Assembly: GCA_013138855.1 (NCBI GenBank)
Contig: WTBX01000257.1
Coordinates: forward strand, 1-12,180
Source: Methylococcaceae bacterium
GTDB lineage: Bacteria > Pseudomonadota > Gammaproteobacteria > Methylococcales > Methylomonadaceae
DNA: 12,180 bases
Direction: 5' to 3'
The notes under the pieces are model-generated. The model made no database searches. It was given only the letters and a program-made list of their open reading frames with translations, and had not been told where the DNA came from. Position numbers and translations under genes: made by a program. Shown here in pieces: positions 1-5,047 of the stretch (position 1 is the first letter of the stretch; each line of letters opens with the position of its first letter).

Positions 1-45
1 CCTGTCTGGCTACCAATTTAAAACGGGACAAAATGAAAGCGCGAG

Positions 46-74
46 ACCTCCGAGGTTTTTAAAACCTCGGAGGT
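46..74. repeat. Perfect palindromic repeat, copy 1
   Basis: The 14 bases at 46-59 are the exact reverse complement of 61-74, with one central base. The GC-rich outer arms (ACCTCCGAGG / CCTCGGAGGT) surround a T/A core. It is the same element as 236-268 but with one arm pair changed in a compensated way (C-G here, T-A there). I recall similar palindromes scattered through genomes of filamentous sulfur bacteria and cyanobacteria. A role as transcription terminator for a gene left of the window is possible, as the core supplies T-runs in both directions. Confidence 0.85.
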
Positions 75-235
75 TTGTTTATTGGCGAGCCATGCTAATT
101 GTCACTATAACTTAAGCGTTATTGTTAATGTTTTTAAATTTCTTGACTCTGAATCTCACTTTTCTGAGTTAGTAACTTAAAGCGGAACATCAAACTTGAT
201 AGGTCTGGTTTATTGCGCGTAAATATTGAAAATTT

Positions 236-268
236 AGACCTTCGAGGTTTTTAAAACCTCGAAGGTCT
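236..268. repeat. Perfect palindromic repeat, copy 2
   Basis: The 16 bases at 236-251 are the exact reverse complement of 253-268. The core (CGAGGTTTTTAAAACCTCG) is shared with copy 1 at 46-74. At the fifth stem position outside the core the base pair is T-A instead of C-G, so the two copies differ in sequence but both keep full pairing. This suggests that the palindromic structure itself is maintained. Confidence 0.85.
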
Positions 269-281
269 GTCCCAGTTTAAG

Positions 282-385
282 TGTAAGTATTCACCTCCCC
301 CTTTGGGAAAGGGGGATTGAGGGGGATTTATTTAATAAAATCTCCCCTAGCCCCTCTTTTTTTAAGAGGGGACTGAACACTTACA
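282..385. repeat. 104-bp MITE-like element with terminal inverted repeats
   Basis: The ends are TGTAAGTATTCA (282-293) and TGAACACTTACA (374-385), inverted repeats matching at 11 of 12 positions. Inside lie three local stems. The first is 296-304 with 308-316 (9 bp, GGG loop). The second is 321-329 with 338-347 (9 bp with one bulged base). The third is 351-358 with 364-371 (8 bp, T5 loop). There is no coding capacity. The structure fits a small non-autonomous element or an extragenic palindromic repeat; CCCCCTTT/AAAGGGGG elements like this are familiar from cyanobacterial and Thiotrichales genomes. No clear target-site duplication is visible at the edges. Confidence 0.7.
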
Positions 386-542
386 ATTATTCTACTGCAA
401 ATAGAGGGATATTGAAAAATAGGTTTATCGGTTTAAGATTAAATGTTGGGGTCAGGTGTCTGATATTTACCAAGTTCCATTTTAAGTTGTTACCTTAATT
501 TTGGCTTTTCCGTATCTTCCGTGAAATTGAGGTTATTTTGCC

Positions 543-598
543 AAAGGACTGGCAGCCCTCTTGATTTCGCTGATTCGATGGAAGGGTTACCAGTCTTT
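543..598 (+). other. Long imperfect hairpin, possible part of a structured RNA
   Basis: Bases 547-559 pair with 583-595 (GACTGG with CCAGTC outside, CCCT with AGGG inside) with a single C-A mismatch and one G-T pair. AAA at 543-545 and TTT at 596-598 extend the stem across a one-base bulge. The apical loop is about 23 bases. It is followed after one base by a second hairpin with a T-tract. I compared it by eye with the c-di-GMP-I (GEMM) riboswitch consensus because of the downstream genes, and it does not match. It may be a small RNA or the leader part of a terminator. Confidence 0.3.
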
Positions 599-599
599 C

Positions 600-642
600 C
601 CTCATATTTTCAGGGGAAACCCTGATGAGGCTTAATTTTTTT
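600..642 (+). terminator. GNRA-capped hairpin with T-tract, intrinsic terminator candidate
   Basis: CAGGG (611-615) and CCCTG (620-624) close a GAAA tetraloop. Below them CCTCAT (600-605) pairs with ATGAGG (625-630), with five unpaired bases (606-610) on the 5' side only. TTAATTTTTTT follows at 632-642. Orientation of the T-tract indicates plus-strand termination. No gene lies between here and the left edge, so it would end either a transcript entering from outside the window or a small RNA made from this region. The gap of four bases between stem and T7 is longer than usual, so termination is not certain. Confidence 0.4.
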
Positions 643-778
643 AAGGCAACCCTTGTCATTATAATTAAAAAATAATTGTTTTTTATAAAACTAACTCTTG
701 ATGTTAGCTATTAAAAATGCAGAATAAAAGTATTTTCTATGTTATTTAACCTGTTTAGATGTGGCAAATGCCTTATAA

Positions 779-802
779 ATTAGACTATTCTAATGTGATA
801 AT
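779..802 (+). promoter_or_regulatory. Possible extended -10 promoter overlapped by an inverted repeat
   Basis: TGTGATAAT at 794-802 reads as an extended -10 (TG, one base, GATAAT: five of six matches to TATAAT). I see no good -35. The inverted repeat ATTAGA (779-784), CTAT, TCTAAT (789-794) runs into the TG, where a bound regulator could block polymerase. If used, it would give a leader of roughly 220 bases before the gene at 1034. This is a pattern read by eye in AT-rich DNA, so chance is a real alternative. Confidence 0.2.
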
Positions 803-869
803 GCGCTTCTAGGCTGCGTTTCTATTAGGCAAACCATTAATAACAATCAAGATGCGTGCCATTTTATGC

Positions 870-895
870 GGCAAATTGTCACGCGACAATCTGCC
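870..895 (+). other. Hairpin in the putative leader of the c-di-GMP cluster
   Basis: GGCA (870-873) pairs with TGCC (892-895) and ATTGTC (875-880) with GACAAT (885-890), separated by one A-C mismatch and closed by a four-base loop. No T-tract follows, so it is not an intrinsic terminator. It lies about 140 bases before the first start codon. It could be a leader structure or an operator; nothing identifies it further. Confidence 0.35.
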
Positions 896-1033
896 ACGTT
901 TTCATTTTATACCCTTATAATTAAACTGTTCTTAACGCTTACAGCAAGTTTTCTACATTTCCTACCTTTATAAATAGAAGTTTATCGCTTCTTATATTCC
1001 TTAAATTCATTTCATAGTTATCATGGCGAACTA

Positions 1034-3304
1034 ATGCAGCAAGAAACAATAACAAGTCTTTTTTTGAGTATATTGATTGTTTTATTACTGTGGTGGCAGC
1101 GAATATATTCACAAAAATATAACAAACAGCAATTACATGACAAAATTATTATGTCGTTACTTGCATACCCTGTGCATCATTATTCAATGGCGCATATGTT
1201 GGAGCGATGTTTAGCGATTATTTTTTCAACCTCTGGGCGAGGATATTTGCCCAAAGGCGCGATTTTTTTACAGGAAAATTCAGTTTTAAAATTGATCGCG
1301 CAGCGTGGTTTATTTGATACGTTAGTGGAAAATAATACGCTGATATTACGGAATAATAGTGTATTTGGTGATAGCTTCGATGCCAGTCAATTTCAGTTTA
1401 TAACGGCTAAGGAAGATTCTGCTAATAAGGCGCATTATATTGTGCCATTATTGATGCACGATAAATTAATTGGCGTATTGACGCTTTATACCGAAGCTGA
1501 TTATCAAAGCAATGATAAGGATATTGAGTTTATAAAGTTGTTAGGAAGAACCATTAGCAGTTTGATTGAGCGTAAACAAATTGCCGATGAATCGCGCTTG
1601 TGTCATAGAGTGGTTGATTATAGTCAGCAGGCTATTTTCATCACCGATGCCGATAACCGTATTATTCGTTGTAACCAGTCGTGTGAACAAATCACAGGCT
1701 ATTCTCGTGATGAGTTGTTGGGAAAGAATCCTAGTATTTTTAAATCAAATTATCATGATGATGACTTTTATAAAGAATTATGGCAAACCGTTGAGGAAGA
1801 GGGGTTTTGGCAAGGTGAAATTTGGAATAAACGTAAAAACGGAACACTTTACCCTGAGTGGTTAACTATTTCTGACATTAAAGATGGCGATAATGAAGTC
1901 GCACAATATTTAGCCATTTTTACCGATTTAACGAACACTAAAAAAGCCGAAAAAGATATTCATCAACTCGCTTTTTATGATGGCTTAACGTCATTACCCA
2001 ATAGAACGCTATTTAATCAGCAAATTCAGCAGTCAATTACTCAAGCAAAAGAGCAAAATACGCGGTTTGCGTTGTTATGTTTGGATGTTGATAACTTTAA
2101 GAAAGTTAATGATTCCTTAGGGCATGAAGCGGGTGATAAATTATTACAAATACTGACTACACGAGTTACTCATGCCATGTCAAAAAACTCAACGATTGCA
2201 CGAATAGGCGGCGATGAGTTTGCGATTATTCTTCATGATTTAAATGAAGATAGCAATGAAGTAATACCGTGTGCGAGAGAGTTGCTCGATTGTTTAAGTG
2301 AACCCGTACAGCTTGATGCTCATGAGATTATTACGACAGTCAGTATCGGTATTAGTTATTATCCAAACGATAGTGAAATTGCGGCTGATTTGATGAGGTA
2401 TGCCGATACCGCCATGTATCAGGCGAAAGAATTGGGGAGTAATAGTTATCAATTTTATACCGACAAGTTTAATCAACAAGCCTTAAGAAAAATTTATTTA
2501 GAATCGGGGTTGCGTCAAGCCCTTAAAAATAATGACTTTATGGTTTATTTACAGCCCCAGTTAGATTTAGAAACGCAGCTAATGACAGGTGCGGAAGCCT
2601 TATTAAGAGTACGCAAGGGGGAGTTATCAAATATTTCACCCGCTGAATATATTCCTGTTGCGGAAGAATTAGGCTTGATTGTCGAAATTGGTGATTGGGT
2701 TTTTTGCGAAGTGTGTCGATTATTAAATTATTGGCATGATAACAACCTGATTCCTGATAATTTTAAACGGATTGCGATTAATATTTCGCCGATGCAGTTT
2801 AAACGTCATGATTTTGTCGAAAAAATGCAAATGTGTCTGAAAAAAACAGGCGTTCCTGTTCAGCATTTGGAAATTGAACTGACAGAAAGCTCTTTACAAG
2901 AATCAAATAATTCGGTGATAAAGAAGTTATTTGCCATTAAAGCAATGGGCATTAATATTGCGATTGATGATTTTGGTACGGGTTATTCCTCCTTGAGTCG
3001 TTTGAAAGAGTTTCCGATTGATTTATTAAAAATAGACCGTTCATTTGTGAATGATTTATCGCAAAACCAAAGCGATATGGCGATTGTGAAAGCGATTGTA
3101 AATATGGCTCAGGCAATCAATATTAAAACTTTGGCAGAAGGGGTAGAAACTGAAGCGCAGGTTGATATTTTAAAAGCGTTAAATTGTAATTACAGTCAGG
3201 GGTTTCTTCATAGTAAACCTATAGATAGTCTTGCTTTTGAAAAAAAGTTAATCAATGCAGAAGAGAGTCAAAATAGTATTGAAGAAGGAGTTATGAATGC
3301 CTAA
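1034..3304 (+). CDS. Membrane-anchored GAF-PAS-GGDEF-EAL cyclic-di-GMP enzyme
   Basis: This 756-residue protein can in principle make and break cyclic-di-GMP. One N-terminal membrane helix (about residues 7-22) is followed by a GAF-like region (about 45-180), a PAS domain (185-300, with the DxxxxIxxxN and TGYSRDELLG signatures), GGDEF (305-475) and EAL (485-745). The cyclase motif GGDEF is intact at 392-396. The inhibitory RxxD is absent: the four positions before TIARI read SKNS. The EAL domain keeps the expected catalytic set: E521 in EALLR, N583, E615 in ELTE, D645/D646 in DDFGTG, K666, D668, E702 and Q722. Both activities therefore look possible, and hydrolysis is best supported. No good Shine-Dalgarno precedes the ATG, but this start gives the membrane helix. 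The stop overlaps the next gene by 8 bp, so it probably leads a five-gene operon. GAF and PAS ligands cannot be read from sequence. Confidence 0.93.
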   Translation: MQQETITSLFLSILIVLLLWWQRIYSQKYNKQQLHDKIIMSLLAYPVHHYSMAHMLERCLAIIFSTSGRGYLPKGAIFLQENSVLKLIAQRGLFDTLVENNTLILRNNSVFGDSFDASQFQFITAKEDSANKAHYIVPLLMHDKLIGVLTLYTEADYQSNDKDIEFIKLLGRTISSLIERKQIADESRLCHRVVDYSQQAIFITDADNRIIRCNQSCEQITGYSRDELLGKNPSIFKSNYHDDDFYKELWQTVEEEGFWQGEIWNKRKNGTLYPEWLTISDIKDGDNEVAQYLAIFTDLTNTKKAEKDIHQLAFYDGLTSLPNRTLFNQQIQQSITQAKEQNTRFALLCLDVDNFKKVNDSLGHEAGDKLLQILTTRVTHAMSKNSTIARIGGDEFAIILHDLNEDSNEVIPCARELLDCLSEPVQLDAHEIITTVSIGISYYPNDSEIAADLMRYADTAMYQAKELGSNSYQFYTDKFNQQALRKIYLESGLRQALKNNDFMVYLQPQLDLETQLMTGAEALLRVRKGELSNISPAEYIPVAEELGLIVEIGDWVFCEVCRLLNYWHDNNLIPDNFKRIAINISPMQFKRHDFVEKMQMCLKKTGVPVQHLEIELTESSLQESNNSVIKKLFAIKAMGINIAIDDFGTGYSSLSRLKEFPIDLLKIDRSFVNDLSQNQSDMAIVKAIVNMAQAINIKTLAEGVETEAQVDILKALNCNYSQGFLHSKPIDSLAFEKKLINAEESQNSIEEGVMNA

Positions 3305-4349
3305 ATCGCTTACTCGTAAAACCGTCTACTTGAGCTGTATTTTTTTATCACTGGCAATCTCTGTCTCAGCTAATGAGGAAGAGGGAAATTTTCTGGATGC
3401 AAGTTTAGAGGAAATTATGCGGATTCCTTTAGATGTGAACGCAGTTAATATTTTAGAAAGCCATATCCATAAAAAAAATCAGTGGATGGTGGGTTATCGT
3501 TTTATGCATATGGGAATGCAGGGAAATTTATCGGATGACAAGCAAGTTAGTAACGCGGATGTTTTAAAAGATTATAGGGTTGCACCTACTTCCATGACAA
3601 TGGAAATGCACATGGCTTCTTTGATGTACGCGCCAAGCGATGATGTCACCTTAATGGCAATGCTACCTTATAAACGCTTTTCGATGGAACATGTAACACG
3701 GATGGGCGGACGCTTTACCACTAAATCAGAAGGCATTGGTGATTTAACCTTGATGGCAAATGCCGTTGCCTTTAGAACGCGCTGGAATGAGCATGTTTTT
3801 AATGTAAAAGGCGGTTTAAGTCTTCCTACAGGCTCTATTAATGAGCGTGATAAAACCCCAGCAAGCGATGACCAAAAAGTGGCTTATGCGATGCAACTCG
3901 GTTCTGGCACCGTCGATCTTCTAGCAGGATTAAGCTATGGCGGATTAACAAATGACTGGGGCTGGGGTGCGCAAGCCTTAGCGACGATTAGAACAGGAAA
4001 AAATGACAATCATTATCGTCTTGGCGATAAATTAGAGGGGTCTATCTGGGTAACGCGAATTTGGGATAATTGGATTAGTACCTCGATACGCGCCAATGGT
4101 GAATTATGGGAGGACATTCATGGTGCGGATCCTGAATTTAATCCGCGTATGTCGCCCTCGGTTAATCCTGATATTAGAGGGGGTAAGCGTTTAAATATGT
4201 TGTTATCAATGGAATTATACGCACCAGAGGGTGCGCTAAAAGGTCAGCATCTTGGTTTTGAAATTGGCTTACCTGTTTATCAATCTTTAGATGGTCCTCA
4301 GTTAGAAGCTGATTGGATAATATCAGCGGGGTGGCAATGGACATTTTAA
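3297..4349 (+). CDS. Secreted Met-rich outer-membrane beta-barrel protein
   Basis: A 350-residue exported protein. Residues 1-25 form a signal peptide with likely cleavage after VSA. The chain ends in QWTF, with the terminal Phe typical of outer-membrane barrels, and the C-terminal half has alternating, Gly- and Trp-rich strands. It resembles proteins usually annotated 'transporter' or Phenol_MetA_deg-like, whose substrate is generally unknown. After the signal peptide, LDASLEEIMRI recalls the short SLEELMNI segment seen at the N-terminus of some TonB-type receptors. Residues 41-136 contain 14 methionines and several histidines (FMHMGM at 69-74, MTMEMHM at 100-106), a composition that could bind soft metals such as copper; that is inference. 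GAAGGAG at 3284-3290 lies 6 bases before the ATG, a strong ribosome site. It overlaps the preceding gene by 8 bp and the next by 13 bp, so it is probably made together with YfiR. Confidence 0.8.
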   Translation: MPKSLTRKTVYLSCIFLSLAISVSANEEEGNFLDASLEEIMRIPLDVNAVNILESHIHKKNQWMVGYRFMHMGMQGNLSDDKQVSNADVLKDYRVAPTSMTMEMHMASLMYAPSDDVTLMAMLPYKRFSMEHVTRMGGRFTTKSEGIGDLTLMANAVAFRTRWNEHVFNVKGGLSLPTGSINERDKTPASDDQKVAYAMQLGSGTVDLLAGLSYGGLTNDWGWGAQALATIRTGKNDNHYRLGDKLEGSIWVTRIWDNWISTSIRANGELWEDIHGADPEFNPRMSPSVNPDIRGGKRLNMLLSMELYAPEGALKGQHLGFEIGLPVYQSLDGPQLEADWIISAGWQWTF

Positions 4350-4888
4350 ACAGAAAGTTTGTAACACCTGTTTATACAGTGTTCTTATTCATACTCTTAT
4401 TAGCTTCTGGAACAATGATTAGTCATGCAAATTATCAAGCCTCACAAAAACAAAAAGTAATTGCAGGGGCGATTTATAAATTTATTAAGTTTGTAGAGTG
4501 GGAAACTGAGGCATCTAAATCTCAAGCAAGCTTTAACGTGTGCTTGTTACAACATGATGCGGCATTTGAACCCTTTAAACAGCGTAAAATTCAAGGTAAA
4601 GCGATTAATATAGTCTTAGTTGATGGTCATGAAAATGCAGATGCGTGTCATGTTTTATATTTAAATTTGGCTGAAACGGATTCTAAGAAAATTTTACAAA
4701 GTCTTACCAATAAATCGGTATTAACAATTAGCGAACAAGCGGGGTTTGCGGCTCAAGGTGGTATTGTTGAGCTAGGAAATACAAATAACCGCTTAACATT
4801 TTCGATTAATTTACTCGCTGCTAAAGCGCAGAGCTTAAACATAGGCTTTCAATTATTATCTTTAGCAAAGAAAGTTATTGAAAGCTAA
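4337..4888 (+). CDS. YfiR-family periplasmic regulator
   Basis: A 183-residue YfiR (DUF4154) protein. Family features are the early segment AIYKFIKFVEW (45-55), FNVCLL (66-71), DACHVLYL (102-109), LTISEQAGFAAQGGIVEL (129-146) and the end TFSINLLAAKAQSLNIGFQL (154-173). Residues 11-31 form a signal peptide, likely cut after SHA. In Pseudomonas, YfiR sits in the periplasm and represses the cyclase YfiN through its CHASE8-type domain. Here C69 and C104 sit where the first family disulfide (Cys71-Cys110 in P. aeruginosa) would be; the second pair is missing. I chose the ATG at 4337, which has GGGG five bases upstream. TTG at 4313 and GTG at 4331 are in frame but add nothing useful. The gene starts inside the end of the barrel gene, and the next gene encodes a CHASE8 kinase, its probable partner. 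The family assignment is firm; the partner is inferred. Confidence 0.88.
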   Translation: MDILNRKFVTPVYTVFLFILLLASGTMISHANYQASQKQKVIAGAIYKFIKFVEWETEASKSQASFNVCLLQHDAAFEPFKQRKIQGKAINIVLVDGHENADACHVLYLNLAETDSKKILQSLTNKSVLTISEQAGFAAQGGIVELGNTNNRLTFSINLLAAKAQSLNIGFQLLSLAKKVIES

Positions 4889-4920
4889 ATTCATTCTTTT
4901 ATAAAGTTTTAAACGATAGT

Positions 4921-5003
4921 CCATGAAAAGCACGAAAATAAAAACTATTTAAAAACGTGGAGTACCTAATAGTACAGGTAGAAATTTTTCGTTTCTTTCA
5001 TGG
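4921..5003. repeat. Inverted-repeat element between yfiR and the kinase gene
   Basis: The left arm CCATGAAAAGCACGAAAAT (4921-4939) is matched in inverted orientation by 4984-5003, which differs at a few central positions. Between them lies a small 5-bp stem (TACCT 4963-4967, AGGTA 4976-4980). The arm consensus is related to the 24-bp hairpin arms at 9152-9210, so both belong to one repeat family. The right arm contains an ATG at 5000 that is in frame with the kinase; this start is better read as part of the repeat. The element occupies nearly the whole yfiR-kinase gap. It has no T-tract and need not break the operon. Confidence 0.65.
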
Positions 5004-5047
5004 GCATTATTAATAGCATCCTTCTGGATTTTTACGCCACTGTAAAT

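Larger units (their letters stand above)
1..1033. other. 1-kb intergenic region with repeats, no convincing gene
   Basis: No open frame here has a plausible start, length and family resemblance. Two frames are open from the left edge (to stops at 113-115 and 60-62), but both run into the palindrome at 46-74, so at most they are the tail of an upstream gene. The region holds two copies of one palindrome, a 104-bp element with terminal inverted repeats, two hairpins with a T-tract, a possible extended -10 promoter and a further hairpin, each listed separately. I see nothing identifiable in 386-542, 646-778 and 899-1020. The size and repeat content suggest a site where small elements accumulate upstream of the signalling cluster. 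Confidence 0.7.

Noticed and set aside
2..115. Open frame from the left edge ending at TAA 113-115
   Set aside because: It reads straight through the palindrome at 46-74 and gives low-complexity Arg/Pro text there. It could be the tail of an upstream gene, but nothing identifies it, and a second frame (3-62) is equally open.
46..268. CRISPR array
   Set aside because: There are only two copies, about 190 bp apart, with no regular spacing and no cas genes. They are palindromic repeats.
540..642. c-di-GMP riboswitch (GEMM) upstream of the c-di-GMP operon
   Set aside because: The conserved GEMM elements are not visible and the fold is two stacked hairpins with a GNRA loop and T-tract, not the three-helix junction. 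It also lies nearly 400 bases before the gene.
1566..1865. Second plus-strand frame inside the GAF-PAS-GGDEF-EAL gene
   Set aside because: It is an out-of-frame shadow across the PAS domain with no ribosome site and no family features.
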